64,000 bases of DNA from Rhodobacteraceae bacterium LMO-JJ12 (GCA_021555075.1 JAKGBX010000001.1:1178001-1242000), one strand, 5' to 3'; shown: positions 26,371 to 35,977, numbered from the stretch's first letter. Program-made: numbers and translations. Notes: generated by a model from the letters alone, not told the origin.

Positions 26371-28350
26371 ATGTCGCATTCGCAAAAAGACCCGAAACGA
26401 GATCGCCCCTGGATCATTCGTACCTATTCCGGGCATTCGACCGCTTCTGCCTCAAACGCGCTTTACCGCGCTAACCTGTCCAAAGGGCAGACCGGTCTCT
26501 CGGTGGCCTTCGATCTGCCTACGCAGACAGGTTATGACAGCGATCATGTGCTGGCTCGCGGCGAAGTGGGCAAGGTCGGAGTGCCAGTCTGCCATCTGGG
26601 CGACATGCGCAGCTTGTTCGATCAGATCCCGCTTGAACAAATGAACACCTCGATGACGATCAACGCGACGGCGCCCTGGCTTCTGGCGCTCTATATTGCG
26701 GTGGCCGAGGAACAAGGCGCCGATGTCACGAAACTTCAGGGCACCGTGCAAAACGATATCATCAAGGAATATCTGAGCCGTGGCACCTATGTCTGCCCGC
26801 CCAAACCGTCGCTCAAACTGATCGGGGATGTGGCCGAATATTGCTATACACACGTGCCCAAGTGGAATCCGATGAACGTGTGTTCGTATCACCTGCAAGA
26901 GGCGGGCGCGACGCCGCAGCAAGAGCTTGCCTTTGCGCTGGCTACGGCGATAGCGGTGCTTGACGAGCTGAAGGGCAAGGTTCCGGCCGAAGATTTCCCC
27001 GGTGTTGTGGCGCGGATTTCCTTCTTCGTGAATGCTGGCATCCGTTTTGTGACCGAGATGTGCAAGATGCGGGCCTTTGTCGATCTTTGGGATGAAATCT
27101 GCCTTGAGCGTTATGGTGTCGAAGACCCGAAATTCCGCCGCTTCCGCTATGGTGTGCAGGTCAACTCGCTGGGCCTGACCGAGCAACAACCGGAAAACAA
27201 CGTCTATCGTATCCTGATCGAGATGCTGGCCGTGACCCTTTCGAAGAAAGCCCGCGCCCGCGCCGTGCAATTGCCCGCCTGGAACGAGGCGCTTGGCCTG
27301 CCACGCCCATGGGATCAGCAATGGTCGATGCGGATGCAGCAGATTATGGCCTATGAGACCGATCTGCTTGAATATGAAGACCTTTTTGACGGTAACCCCG
27401 CGGTTGATGCCAAGGTCGAAGCGTTGAAAGAAGGCGCGCGCCACGAGTTGGCCAACCTTGACGCGATGGGCGGGGCGGTGGCCTCGATCGAATACATGAA
27501 ATCGCGGCTGGTGGAGTCAAATGCCGAGCGGTTGAACCGGATCGAGGCGGGCGAAACCGTTGTTGTCGGAGTGAATCGCTGGACTGACGGCGAGCCATCG
27601 CCGTTGATGACCGGAGATGGCGGGATCATGACCGTCGATCCGGCAGTGGAGCAGGAACAGATCGACCGGCTGAACGCATGGCGCGCCGAGCGCGACGAGG
27701 CGGCGGTGCAAGCCGCGCTGAGCGAATTGCGCGAGGCGGCGGCGGGCGGTGAGAATGTCATGGGGCCGTCGATCAAGGCCGCCAAGGCCGGGGCCACCAC
27801 CGGAGAATGGGCGGCGCAAATGCGCGCGGTTTTCGGAGAATATCGAGGCCCTACAGGGGTTTCGCGCGGTGTGTCGAACAAGACCGAAGGGCTTGAAGAG
27901 ATTCGCGCGGCGGTCGATGCGGTGTCGGATCGGTTGGGCCGACGGCTCAAGTTCGTGATCGGCAAACCCGGGCTTGATGGCCATTCCAACGGCGCCGAAC
28001 AGATCGCCTTTCGTGCCCGTGATTGCGGCATGGACATTGAATATGAGGGGATTCGCCTGACCCCGGATGAGATCGTAAGTGCCGCGAAAGAGCGCGATGC
28101 GCATGTCGTGGGCCTGTCGATTCTGAGTGGTTCGCACATGCCGCTGGTTGAGGAAACACTTGCAAAGATGCGGGCAGAAGGGCTGGGCCATATCCCTGTA
28201 ATCGTTGGTGGTATCATTCCCGAAGATGATGCCCAACGGTTGCGCGAACACGGCGTCGCGTTGGTCTATACGCCCAAGGATTTCGAGTTGAACACCATCA
28301 TGATGGATATTGTGGCGCTGGTTGATCCGAAGGTTGAAGCAGCGGAGTAG
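26371..28350 (+). CDS. ecm: Ethylmalonyl-CoA mutase (B12-dependent)
   Basis: Ecm (MeaA) rearranges (2R)-ethylmalonyl-CoA to methylsuccinyl-CoA with adenosylcobalamin. The 659-aa single-chain protein has an N-terminal substrate barrel (RTYSGHSTASASNALYRANL; GLSVAFDLPTQTGYDSDH) and a C-terminal cobalamin domain with the D-x-H-x-x-G motif (LDGHSNG; H538 ligates cobalt) and GLSILSGSH. The SNALYRANL and GQTGLSVAFDLPTQ stretches are those of Ecm/Mcm. Its length (shorter than Mcm) and ccr linkage favour Ecm. It is divergent from the acyltransferase, and a TTGACA at 26294 may be its -35. cobP farther along the window serves its cofactor supply. Confidence 0.93.
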   Translation: MSHSQKDPKRDRPWIIRTYSGHSTASASNALYRANLSKGQTGLSVAFDLPTQTGYDSDHVLARGEVGKVGVPVCHLGDMRSLFDQIPLEQMNTSMTINATAPWLLALYIAVAEEQGADVTKLQGTVQNDIIKEYLSRGTYVCPPKPSLKLIGDVAEYCYTHVPKWNPMNVCSYHLQEAGATPQQELAFALATAIAVLDELKGKVPAEDFPGVVARISFFVNAGIRFVTEMCKMRAFVDLWDEICLERYGVEDPKFRRFRYGVQVNSLGLTEQQPENNVYRILIEMLAVTLSKKARARAVQLPAWNEALGLPRPWDQQWSMRMQQIMAYETDLLEYEDLFDGNPAVDAKVEALKEGARHELANLDAMGGAVASIEYMKSRLVESNAERLNRIEAGETVVVGVNRWTDGEPSPLMTGDGGIMTVDPAVEQEQIDRLNAWRAERDEAAVQAALSELREAAAGGENVMGPSIKAAKAGATTGEWAAQMRAVFGEYRGPTGVSRGVSNKTEGLEEIRAAVDAVSDRLGRRLKFVIGKPGLDGHSNGAEQIAFRARDCGMDIEYEGIRLTPDEIVSAAKERDAHVVGLSILSGSHMPLVEETLAKMRAEGLGHIPVIVGGIIPEDDAQRLREHGVALVYTPKDFELNTIMMDIVALVDPKVEAAE

Positions 28351-28419
28351 GCGCGGCGTTGAAACGATTGCCCTTGTCTGGCGCAGGTGTATTCTGCGTG
28401 GGACCAAGGGAGTTCGAGA

Positions 28420-29124
28420 ATGACCATCCATATCGGGGCCAAACCCGGAGAGATTGCCGAAACCGTGCTGATGCCGGGCGATCCGCTGCGCGCCAAATGG
28501 GCCGCCGAAACGTTTCTGAAAGACGCGAGATGTGTCAATGAAACCAGGGGGATGCTAGGTTTTACCGGAACCCGGAACGGCCATAGAGTCAGCATTCAGG
28601 GCTCGGGGATGGGCATGCCGAGCCTGTCGATCTATGCTAACGAATTGATCCGCGATTTCGGCGCCAAGACGTTGATCCGCATCGGCTCTTGCGGGGCGAT
28701 GCAAGAAAGCGTGGGTATCCGCGACGTGATCGTGGCGATGACGGCCAGTTCGCTTTCAACACCGTCGCGCGGCTTTTTCAAGGAGCTGAATTTCGCCCCC
28801 TGCGCCGATTTCGGATTGCTGCGCCGCGCGGTGGCCGCGGCCGAGGCCAAGGGGATAGCAAGCCACGTTGGCGGGATCTATTCGGCGGATGTGTTTTATG
28901 ACGAACGCTCTGATTTAACGGAACAAATGACCCGCCACGGCATTCTTGCCGTCGAGATGGAGGCGGCCGAGCTTTACACCGTGGCGGCGCGGTTTGGGGC
29001 GCGGGCGCTGGCGGTTCTGACCGTTTCGGACCATCTTTTGACTAAAGAGGCGCTGCCGAGTGAAGACCGCGAGCGCAGCTTTGGCGAGATGGTGGAGATT
29101 GCACTGGAGGCGGCATTTGACTGA
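28420..29124 (+). CDS. deoD: Purine nucleoside phosphorylase, DeoD type
   Basis: The 234-aa product begins [26 protein letters not shown], with the phosphate-binding [10 protein letters not shown] segment of bacterial hexameric PNPs, followed by [24 protein letters not shown] and [12 protein letters not shown] (nucleoside-site Glu). It cleaves purine nucleosides with phosphate for salvage. AAGGGAG precedes the chosen ATG. Its stop is overlapped by the SHMT-like gene, which starts at TTG 29117. This fits functionally with the nucleoside-type ABC importer at 14-19 kb, though they are not adjacent. Confidence 0.94.
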   Translation: MTIHIGAKPGEIAETVLMPGDPLRAKWAAETFLKDARCVNETRGMLGFTGTRNGHRVSIQGSGMGMPSLSIYANELIRDFGAKTLIRIGSCGAMQESVGIRDVIVAMTASSLSTPSRGFFKELNFAPCADFGLLRRAVAAAEAKGIASHVGGIYSADVFYDERSDLTEQMTRHGILAVEMEAAELYTVAARFGARALAVLTVSDHLLTKEALPSEDRERSFGEMVEIALEAAFD

Positions 29125-30445
29125 AAACTTGGCAAAACGCGACTGGGTTCCGGCAATCAGCGAAGACCGGGTGCAAGAGGTCGCAAATCGTGTCGCCGGG
29201 CAGGAAACCGGAGCGATCGCAGCGCGGATCGAGGAATTGGCGCGCGATAACAGGACTGTCCACGAAAAACATTGCTTTAACCTTAACCCAGCGACCAACG
29301 TGATGAATCCGCGCGCCGAAGCCTTGCTGGCAAGTGGTTTGGGGACGCGGCCGTCGTTGGGCTATCCGGGCGACAAATACGAAATGGGGCTGGAAGCGAT
29401 CGAGGAAATCGAGGTGATCTGCGCCGAATTATGCGCCGAGGTGTTTGGCGCGAAATACGCCGAGATTCGCGTGCCATCGGGGGCAATCGCCAATCTCTAT
29501 GGCTTCATGGCGCTGAGCAAACCGCGAGATCAAATCATTGTTCCGTCAGCGAAAATTGGCGGGCATGTTACGCATCATACCGCCGGATGCGCCGGGCTTT
29601 ACGGGCTTGAGAGCATCGCGGCGCCGGTGGACGGCGATGGTTTTACGCTGGACCTGGCGGGGCTGGCGGAAATGGCCGAGCGGGTGAAACCGGCGATCAT
29701 CACCGTGGGAGGGTCGCTTAACCTGTTTGAGCATCCGGTGCGCGAAGTGCGGGAAATCGCCGATAAAACAGGAGCTTGGGTGCTGTTTGATGCGGCGCAT
29801 CAATGTGGGATGATCGCCGGAAAGGCCTGGCGCAACCCGCTGGACGAGGGCGCGCATCTGATGACGATGAGCACCTATAAATCGCTTGGCGGGCCGCCGT
29901 CTGGTTTGATCGTGACAAACGAGGCGGAGATTGCCAAACGGTTGGATTTAATCGCTTTTCCCGGCATGACGGCGAATTTTGACGCGGCAAAATCGGCGGC
30001 GCTGGCAATGGCGATGCTGGATTGGAAAGACCATGGGGAAGCCTATGCGCGGGCCATGATCGAGACCGCGCAAGCGCTGGCCAAGGCGCTGAAATCAGAA
30101 GGGATTCCGCTGTTTGAGGGCAGGGAGGGCGCGACGCAAAGCCACCAATTTGCAGTGCTGGCCGAGGGATTTGGCGGCGGGCAAACGGCCTCGAAAAAGC
30201 TGCGCAAGGCGGGCTTTCTGGCCTGTGGAATCGGCCTGCCGGTCGCGGAATTAGATCATGATCTCAATGGTTTGCGCTTTGGCACGCCTGAGCTTGTGCG
30301 GTGGGGGATGGGCGCGGCAGACATGCCGGAACTGGGCGCGCGGATCGCGGCGGCTTTGCGGGCGAACGCGCCCGAGGAGATGGCCGAGGAGACCGCAAGG
30401 TATCGCGGGTTGTTCAATCGTATCCACTACGTTCACGGCGGTTAA
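29117..30445 (+). CDS. Serine hydroxymethyltransferase-like PLP enzyme, divergent
   Basis: The 442-aa product belongs to the SHMT-like fold-type I group. [19 protein letters not shown] corresponds to the SHMT GYPGKRYYGG region, followed by [38 protein letters not shown] (PLP-binding Asp) and [14 protein letters not shown] with the Schiff-base lysine. It is too divergent to assume ordinary glycine/serine interconversion; alpha-methylserine or threonine-aldolase-like activities are alternatives. The start is TTG 29117, spaced 6 bp from GGAGG and overlapping the deoD stop by 8 bp, so translation is coupled. Its stop codon lies in a dispersed repeat. Confidence 0.8.
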   Translation: MTENLAKRDWVPAISEDRVQEVANRVAGQETGAIAARIEELARDNRTVHEKHCFNLNPATNVMNPRAEALLASGLGTRPSLGYPGDKYEMGLEAIEEIEVICAELCAEVFGAKYAEIRVPSGAIANLYGFMALSKPRDQIIVPSAKIGGHVTHHTAGCAGLYGLESIAAPVDGDGFTLDLAGLAEMAERVKPAIITVGGSLNLFEHPVREVREIADKTGAWVLFDAAHQCGMIAGKAWRNPLDEGAHLMTMSTYKSLGGPPSGLIVTNEAEIAKRLDLIAFPGMTANFDAAKSAALAMAMLDWKDHGEAYARAMIETAQALAKALKSEGIPLFEGREGATQSHQFAVLAEGFGGGQTASKKLRKAGFLACGIGLPVAELDHDLNGLRFGTPELVRWGMGAADMPELGARIAAALRANAPEEMAEETARYRGLFNRIHYVHGG

Positions 30446-30549
30446 TGGCAGAATCTGACGCCGGATGAGGGGGGTGACTCGCGGCTGCCACCCGGCTGAC
30501 ATTCGGCTGCCGATGGCTATGGCAGAGGTTAACCGCCGATTAAGTTAAT
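30440..30549. repeat. Dispersed 110-bp intergenic repeat, copy A
   Basis: The element begins GGTTAA and ends TTAAGTTAAT, 110 bp in total. Colinear blocks shared with copy B (44160-44269) include GGTTAA at the start, GGGGGTGA followed by CGCGGCTG at offset 31-48, a CGGCTGAC-TTCGGCTGC block, and the TTAAGTTAAT end. This copy supplies the TAA stop codons of both flanking convergent genes (SHMT-like and DUF1989). Confidence 0.7.
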
Positions 30550-31393
30550 CGAGCGTACCGTGGGTGCCGTCATAAGTGTTGAGCGGCGGCGGGGTCCAGC
30601 CGTTGAGCGCGCCCGGCGCGGGGGCGAAGACTTCGACGAGCAGCGGGAAGCAGGCGGCAGCATCAGAGGTGTGTTCGGCCGAGCAATCGCCACCGGGGCA
30701 GGCGGAGAGCGCGCCCAAGAGGTCGATCTCGGCGAAGAACTCGACGTAGTCGCCGGGGCGCACCGGCGAGGCCTTCATGAAATACTGTCCCGTGTCGCGG
30801 GTGAAGCCGGTGCACATGAAGACATTGAGAACGTCATGCACGAGTGGCTCGGCCTCGGTGAGCGGCAGGCCAGTCTCGGCGGCCAAGGCGCGGGTCAGGT
30901 TGGAATGGCAGCAATAGTGATATTGCGTGCCCTTGAGCAGATTGCCGGTGTAGGGATCGCAGCGGGTGCCGATCACGTCATGCACCGAGCCGCCAAATTG
31001 GTCGATGCCATACCAGGCGAGGGTATCGTCGGTGATCGTGGCCATCGGGCGCAAGTTCGGGAAGCTGCTCCACATGCGTTCGCCTGTGGTGAGATGGGTG
31101 CCGTGCAGCGCGCGGGTTTTGCCGGAATAGAACCTTTCGGACAGGTCGTGGGCGTTCCAGAGGTTGAGATCACCGACCTGCGGGCCATCTACAGACGTGA
31201 TGCGGAAGAAGTGCCCGGCGGGGACATGGAAGGTGTTGGCGTCACGCGGTGGGATCAGAACTTCGGCGGTCTTGATGGCGGTGTCTCGGGCCGACGCATA
31301 GAGCGCGAGGTCGGGCTTTGGCAGGGTTTCGTTGGGGTAGCAGATCACCGGCTTGATGGCGCGGCGGGCGGCGGCGTCGGGGGGCGTGGGCAT
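30545..31393 (-). CDS. DUF1989 (urea carboxylase-associated) family protein
   Basis: The 282-aa soluble protein starts MPTPPDAAARRAIKPVICYP, preceded by AAGGA. The DUF1989 core is visible: TFHVPAGHFFRITSVDGPQ, GDLNLWNAHDLSERFYSGKT, DQFGGSVHDVIGTRCDPYTG, and a Cys/His-rich region (QYHYCCHSNL, LVHDVLNVFMCTGF). Family members occur with urea carboxylase or amine catabolism genes, but their reaction is not established. Several conserved Cys/His residues suggest a metal site. It lies downstream of the ornithine decarboxylase gene on the same strand, which hints at a link to nitrogen or polyamine metabolism. Confidence 0.88.
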   Translation of the reverse strand: MPTPPDAAARRAIKPVICYPNETLPKPDLALYASARDTAIKTAEVLIPPRDANTFHVPAGHFFRITSVDGPQVGDLNLWNAHDLSERFYSGKTRALHGTHLTTGERMWSSFPNLRPMATITDDTLAWYGIDQFGGSVHDVIGTRCDPYTGNLLKGTQYHYCCHSNLTRALAAETGLPLTEAEPLVHDVLNVFMCTGFTRDTGQYFMKASPVRPGDYVEFFAEIDLLGALSACPGGDCSAEHTSDAAACFPLLVEVFAPAPGALNGWTPPPLNTYDGTHGTLD

Positions 31394-31455
31394 GGGGGCG
31401 TCCTTGGGTTGGTTTGGAGAAACCTTCGGACGGAATAGCGTTAAACGCAACAGGA

Positions 31456-31483
31456 GGCAGCGCCAGCCAGGGGCGGCGCTGCC
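31456..31483 (-). terminator. Hairpin downstream of ornithine decarboxylase gene
   Basis: A 9-bp perfect GC-rich stem (31456-31464 with 31475-31483, 10-nt loop) begins 11 bp after the decarboxylase stop codon. The U-tract is poor, so termination may be partial, with some read-through into the DUF1989 gene. Confidence 0.5.
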
Positions 31484-31493
31484 TTCGGGTTGT

Positions 31494-32666
31494 TCAGATC
31501 ACAACCACATCCAGCGGCGGGAAGCCGTTGAAGCCAACAGAAGAATAGCTTGACGTATAAGCACCGCAGTTGCGGATCAACACGCGATCACCGGCGCGCA
31601 GGCCGAGCGGCAGATCAACCATGCGTTTTTCATAGAGCACATCGGCGCTGTCGCAGGACGGGCCGGCAAGGATACAGGGGCCAAAACGCTCGTCATCGCG
31701 GGCGGTTACGAACTGATAACGGATCGCTTCATCCATGGTTTCGGCAAGGCCCGAGAATTTGCCGATGTCGAGGTAAACCCAGCGGTGCAGGTCATCGTCG
31801 GTCTTGCGCGAGACCAGCAGCACTTCGGCGGCGATCATGCCGGATTCGGCAACCAGACCACGGCCCGGCTCGGCCATGATGCGGGGGACATCGCCGAAAC
31901 GCTCGGCAATCAGCTCCATTACGCGGGCCGCATAGGGTGTGGGCGCTTCGATCGCGTCGCCGTAAAAGGCCGGGAAGCCACCGCCGATGTTGAGCAGGCT
32001 GAGATCATGGCCAGCGGCACGGGCGGCGTGCCAGAGGGCGGCGACCTGATCGAGCGTGGCGGTCCACATGCGGGCTTCGCGGGTTTGCGAGCCGACATGG
32101 AAGGAAAAGCCGACAGGGTCGAGGCCGAGCGCGCGGGCGTGATCAAGCAGTGCGATGGCCTTGTCACGGCCACAGCCGAATTTGCGCGACAGGGGCCAAT
32201 CGGCTTCGGAAGCGTCAACGATCAGGCGGATGTAAACTTGGGCACCGGGTGCGAATTCGGCAATTTTTTCAAGCTCTTCTTCGGCATCGGCGGCGAACAG
32301 GCGGATGCCTGCGTGATAGGCGAACTCAATATCGCTGGCGCGTTTGATGGTGTTGCCGAACGAGATATGGGCCGCATCGGCGCCTTGGCTGAGGCAAAGC
32401 TCGATCTCGGCGCGGCTGGCGGCGTCAAAGCCGGAACCGAGGTTGACCAGCGTTTCGATGATCTCACGCGCCGGGTTGGCTTTGACGGCGAAATGGATGT
32501 GCGCGCGGCCCAGACCGGCGGCGAGGGCTGCGTATTGGCGCGCCACGGCTTGGGCGTCGATCACAAGCGTGGGGCGATCGAACTGCGTGGTTTGAAGGAA
32601 AGTTTCTACTCGGGAAACAGGCGCAAAACGGGTGTCGACCGACAGGTCGGTTACGAAAGCGTTCAT
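31494..32666 (-). CDS. Ornithine (or lysine/ornithine) decarboxylase, alanine-racemase fold
   Basis: This PLP enzyme of the group IV decarboxylases converts ornithine to putrescine. The 390-aa product contains HIHFAVKANPAREI (PLP lysine), SRKFGCG, LNIGGGFPAFYG (phosphate loop), MAEPGRGLVAESG and the active-site GPSCDSADVLYE, in which Cys supplies the second-subunit catalytic residue. GPSCDS is closer to bacterial lysine/ornithine enzymes than to the eukaryotic CDG form, so dual specificity is possible. The start is ATG 32666 with GGAG upstream. A 196-bp leader precedes it, which may be regulatory. Confidence 0.9.
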   Translation of the reverse strand: MNAFVTDLSVDTRFAPVSRVETFLQTTQFDRPTLVIDAQAVARQYAALAAGLGRAHIHFAVKANPAREIIETLVNLGSGFDAASRAEIELCLSQGADAAHISFGNTIKRASDIEFAYHAGIRLFAADAEEELEKIAEFAPGAQVYIRLIVDASEADWPLSRKFGCGRDKAIALLDHARALGLDPVGFSFHVGSQTREARMWTATLDQVAALWHAARAAGHDLSLLNIGGGFPAFYGDAIEAPTPYAARVMELIAERFGDVPRIMAEPGRGLVAESGMIAAEVLLVSRKTDDDLHRWVYLDIGKFSGLAETMDEAIRYQFVTARDDERFGPCILAGPSCDSADVLYEKRMVDLPLGLRAGDRVLIRNCGAYTSSYSSVGFNGFPPLDVVVI

Positions 32667-32862
32667 AATCATCTCCAAAAGACTCGGCCAACTTTATGAC
32701 CGCTCAGTTCCAAGGGAGACGTTACCGTCGCTGCGTAACCATAGGGGTGGCCCCCTTACGCCAGAGGCGCGTGCGTTGGCGTCTTGATTTCGCATTTGGG
32801 GCCAAACGCGATTCCAATCAAGAGGGAAAATGACTGGGGGCGAAAATTTTTGACGCCGGGTC
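32667..32862 (-). promoter_or_regulatory. Leader/promoter region of the decarboxylase gene, with stem-loop
   Basis: This 196-bp stretch upstream of the decarboxylase includes a possible stem on the minus strand, GCGTAA pairing with TTACGC around 32733-32761, with an inner GGGG/CCCC pairing. Alphaproteobacterial ornithine decarboxylase genes often have a speF-type structured leader, but I cannot confirm that this matches it. No ORF with a credible start is present. Confidence 0.35.
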
Positions 32863-33078
32863 TCAGCGCGGCGGGTTTGCATCTTTGAGGTGACAGTTGT
32901 GCGGAGGTTTGCCGTTTGAGGTCACGGCGTGGGCTCCGCAGGCGGCGCAGACGTAGGCTTTCTCGCGCGACTTGACCCCACGGCGGCGATCCTCGCGCCA
33001 GCGGCACTGTCGGGTGGCGCGGTTGGAAAACAGCGCGATCAGGATGAAGGCAACAACGAAGCCGACAATGAAGATCAT
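32863..33078 (-). CDS. Small membrane-anchored Cys-containing protein
   Basis: The 71-aa product starts MIFIVGFVVAFILIALFSNR (one membrane helix), continues with a very basic segment (RQCRWREDRRRGVKSREK) and ends with a mini zinc-ribbon-like element (CAACGAHAVTSNGKPPHNCH). An AGAGG site precedes ATG 33078. It lies 31 bp after the flavoprotein gene in the same orientation, suggesting an operon. Function unknown. Confidence 0.65.
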   Translation of the reverse strand: MIFIVGFVVAFILIALFSNRATRQCRWREDRRRGVKSREKAYVCAACGAHAVTSNGKPPHNCHLKDANPPR

Positions 33079-33109
33079 TGTTTGGCCTCTGGCTGGGCGG
33101 GCTTTGCGC

Positions 33110-34756
33110 TCATGCGTTTTCGCCTGCGGCGCGCCCCGAGAAGATGCAACCGCCGAGGAAGGTGCCTTCGAGTGCGTTGTAGCCGTGATAACCGCCGCCG
33201 CCAAAGCCCGAGACCTCGCCCGCCGCGTAAAGCCCCTCAAACGGGGTGCCATCGGGGCGCAGCACGCGCGAGGCGAGGTCGGTGTGCAACCCGCCGAGCG
33301 ATTTGCGCGTCAGGATGTTGAGCCGCACGGCGATGAGCGGGCCTTTGGCCGGATCAAGGATGCGGTGGGGTTTGGCGGTGCGCACAAGACGGTCACCGCG
33401 ATAGGCGCGCGCGGCGTGAATGGCGGTAATCTGGGCATCTTTGGAGAATTTGTTGGTGATCTGGGAATCGCGGGCTTCGATCTGGGCGCGGATATGGGCG
33501 GGGTCGAGCGGTGTTTCGGGGCTCAGGGCATTCATTCCGCTGATGAGTGCGTCGAGATCATCAGCGACGATAAAGTCCTCGCCATGTTGCTTGAAGGCTT
33601 CGACCGCTTTGGTCGCGCCTTTGGAGAAGGTGCGTTCCTTGAGCACTTCCCAGAGCTTGCCCGAGACGAAATCGGGGTTTTGTTCGGAGCCGGAGAGGGC
33701 GAATTCCTTTTCGATGATCTTTTGGGTGAGGATGAACCAGCTGTGTTCATGGCCCGTCGAAAGAATGCGTTTGAGTGTGGCCAGCGTATCAAACCCCGGC
33801 AGGCAGGGCGGCTCCATCCGCTCGCCAAGTGCGTCGAACCACATTGAGGAGGGGCCGGGCAGCACGCGGATGCCGTGGTTGGGCCAGATCGGATCCCAGT
33901 TGATCACGCCTTCGGTGTAGTGCCACATGCGGTCTTCGTTGATCGCGCCTGCGCCGGCGGCTTTGGCGGCCTCGGCCATCTGGCCATCGACGTAATCGGG
34001 CACCCCGGCAACCATACGCGCGGGCGGTGGGCCGAGACGATCCCTGGGCCAGACCTTGCGCACCATGTCATGATTGCCGCCGATGCCGCCGCTGGCGATG
34101 ATGACGCTCTCGGCGTGATACTCGAATTCGCCCGCGACTTCGCGATTGGTCGAGGCACCGCGGCGGGCCTGATCCGGGGTCAGCATGTCGCCGCGCACGC
34201 CAGTAATGCGACCATCGGTGACATCAAGCCCGGTGACGCGGTGGCGAAAGCCGAAACGCAAGAGACCGGCGGCTTCTGCCTCCTGCGCGAGGCGCACATA
34301 GGGGGCGACGACACCTTCGCCGGCACCCCATGTGATGTGAAAACGCGGCACCGAATTGCCATGACCATCGGCAAAGCCACCGCCGCGTTCGGCCCAGCCG
34401 ACCACGGGGAACCAGCGCATGCCGATGGCGGCGAGATCGGTGCGCATTGGCCCGGCGGCATAGTCAAGATAGGCCTCGGCCACGGCACGTGGGTTGTTAT
34501 CTTCGGGACGGTCAAACCCGGCGCTGCCCATCCAATCGTTACGGGCGAGATCGCGGCTGTCGCGGATCCCCATACGGCGTTGTTCGGGGGTGTCGATCAG
34601 AAAGAGCCCGCCAAGCGACCAGAACGCCTGACCGCCCAAGGATTGTTCGCCCTCTTGATCGAGCAGCAGAACCTTGCGGCCACGCGATGTGGCGGCATGT
34701 GCGGCGGCCAGCCCTGCCAGGCCGCCACCGACGATAATGATGTCTGTATCTGCCAT
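33110..34756 (-). CDS. FAD-dependent dehydrogenase (fumarate reductase/KstD-like flavoprotein)
   Basis: The 548-aa protein begins MADTDIIIVGGGLAGLAAAHA, a dinucleotide-binding GxGxxG motif, followed by the ADP-ribose acceptor region VLLLDQEGEQSLGGQAFWS. A second FAD contact is ESVIIASGGIGGNHDMV and the C-terminal GLYAAGEVSGFGGGGYHGYNALEGTF is typical of the fumarate reductase/ketosteroid dehydrogenase family. It lacks heme or Fe-S motifs, so it is cytosolic and uses an unknown acceptor. The substrate cannot be assigned. It is probably co-transcribed with the small membrane protein downstream. Confidence 0.87.
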   Translation of the reverse strand: MADTDIIIVGGGLAGLAAAHAATSRGRKVLLLDQEGEQSLGGQAFWSLGGLFLIDTPEQRRMGIRDSRDLARNDWMGSAGFDRPEDNNPRAVAEAYLDYAAGPMRTDLAAIGMRWFPVVGWAERGGGFADGHGNSVPRFHITWGAGEGVVAPYVRLAQEAEAAGLLRFGFRHRVTGLDVTDGRITGVRGDMLTPDQARRGASTNREVAGEFEYHAESVIIASGGIGGNHDMVRKVWPRDRLGPPPARMVAGVPDYVDGQMAEAAKAAGAGAINEDRMWHYTEGVINWDPIWPNHGIRVLPGPSSMWFDALGERMEPPCLPGFDTLATLKRILSTGHEHSWFILTQKIIEKEFALSGSEQNPDFVSGKLWEVLKERTFSKGATKAVEAFKQHGEDFIVADDLDALISGMNALSPETPLDPAHIRAQIEARDSQITNKFSKDAQITAIHAARAYRGDRLVRTAKPHRILDPAKGPLIAVRLNILTRKSLGGLHTDLASRVLRPDGTPFEGLYAAGEVSGFGGGGYHGYNALEGTFLGGCIFSGRAAGENA

Positions 34757-34825
34757 GAATTTCTCCCTTCGCCCCGTCCTATAGGGTAAGGGGCGGCAAG
34801 GCGATTTGTCTATCCTGACGAGGGG

Positions 34826-35977
34826 TTATTGTTCAAGCACTTCGACGGACAGGACTGTTGGTAGATGGCGCGCGATTTCGTTCCAGTTTTCGCCTTCGTC
34901 AAAGCTGGCAAAGATCGAGCCGGTATTGGTGCCAAAATAGACCCCGGCAGGATCATTGGTGTCGGTTGTCATGGCCTGGCGCAGGACGGTGAAAAAACAG
35001 TTTTCGACGGGTAAACCGGATTGGCGGGCTTGCCAGTTCGTGCCGCCATCGCGGGACTTCCAGACCGCAGCCGAGGCATTTGGTGGGAAGCGTCCGGCGC
35101 TGTCACCGTTGAGCGGTATGACCCAGAGCGTATTGGTGTCGCGCGGGTGCACGGCGATGGGAAAGCCAAAGGTTGAGGGCAGGCCCGCTGTTATATCGGC
35201 CCAGGTGCGCCCGCCATCAGACGAGCGCCATGTGCCGTGGTGGTTTTGCTGATACAGTAGATCAGACGCACCGGAGCGGGCGCGCACGAAGTTGTGCACG
35301 CAATGACCGGTTTCGCCATCACGCGGGGCAGCCGGGTGATCGTGATCGCTGCAAACCGTTTCATTGGAGAGGCGATTGCGCCGCTCCCAGCTTGCGCCGC
35401 CGTCTTCGGTGGCAAAAACCCCCGCCGCCGAAATGCCGAGCCACATGTGCGAAGGTTTGTCAGGGTCGCTGACCAGCGTGTGCAGGGTCAAACCTGCCGC
35501 GCCGGGGTTCCAGTTTTCTCGGCTGGGGTGATCCGCCAGCGCTGCGTTGCGCTGCCAGGTGTTGCCGCCATCGCGGCTGATGTAGAGATTTGCGGGGTTG
35601 GCCCCGGCATAGAGAACGCCATCGCAATGATGCAGTGACCAAATCGCGGTGATTTCATCTGCGAAGGGGTATTCGGCGGGTTCCCAACCGATCATCGCGG
35701 CAAATTCCGGGTCGTTGGCCGCCCATTCATCCATCCCGCCGCTGGAAAGCTTGCTCAGGGTCCAGCTTTCTCCACCATCAGTAGAGCGCCAGACCCCCGC
35801 GCCGTGAAATTCACCGCCGCCCCCGGCCCAGAGATGGCCGGTTTCGGGGTCGCCGATCACATGGTTGATGCCCCAGCCCTCACAATACGGGCCGCTGACA
35901 TTCCAGCTTTCAAGCGTCTCTTGAGGGGTCATCAGGAACGCCCCCTTGGTGGTCCCGATCAATATACGACACGCCAT
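34826..35977 (-). CDS. BNR/Asp-box beta-propeller protein
   Basis: The 383-aa protein starts MACRILIGTTKGAFLMTP and shows six Asp-box motifs (S/T-x-D-x-G-x-x-W type): STDGGESW, SRDGGNTW, TEDGGASW, SSDGGRTW, SRDGGTNW and SFDEGENW. They are spread through the chain and predict a six-bladed propeller. There is no signal peptide, so it is cytosolic, and none of the sialidase catalytic signature beyond the Asp-boxes is obvious. Similar proteins are annotated as exo-alpha-sialidase or YCF48-like, which I would not trust here. The start is the internal ATG 35977; the TTG upstream at 36025 is less likely. Confidence 0.85.
   Translation of the reverse strand: MACRILIGTTKGAFLMTPQETLESWNVSGPYCEGWGINHVIGDPETGHLWAGGGGEFHGAGVWRSTDGGESWTLSKLSSGGMDEWAANDPEFAAMIGWEPAEYPFADEITAIWSLHHCDGVLYAGANPANLYISRDGGNTWQRNAALADHPSRENWNPGAAGLTLHTLVSDPDKPSHMWLGISAAGVFATEDGGASWERRNRLSNETVCSDHDHPAAPRDGETGHCVHNFVRARSGASDLLYQQNHHGTWRSSDGGRTWADITAGLPSTFGFPIAVHPRDTNTLWVIPLNGDSAGRFPPNASAAVWKSRDGGTNWQARQSGLPVENCFFTVLRQAMTTDTNDPAGVYFGTNTGSIFASFDEGENWNEIARHLPTVLSVEVLEQ

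Noticed and set aside
34826-35977. Annotation as a sialidase
   Set aside because: Asp-boxes alone do not show sialidase activity; no catalytic signature or signal peptide is visible.
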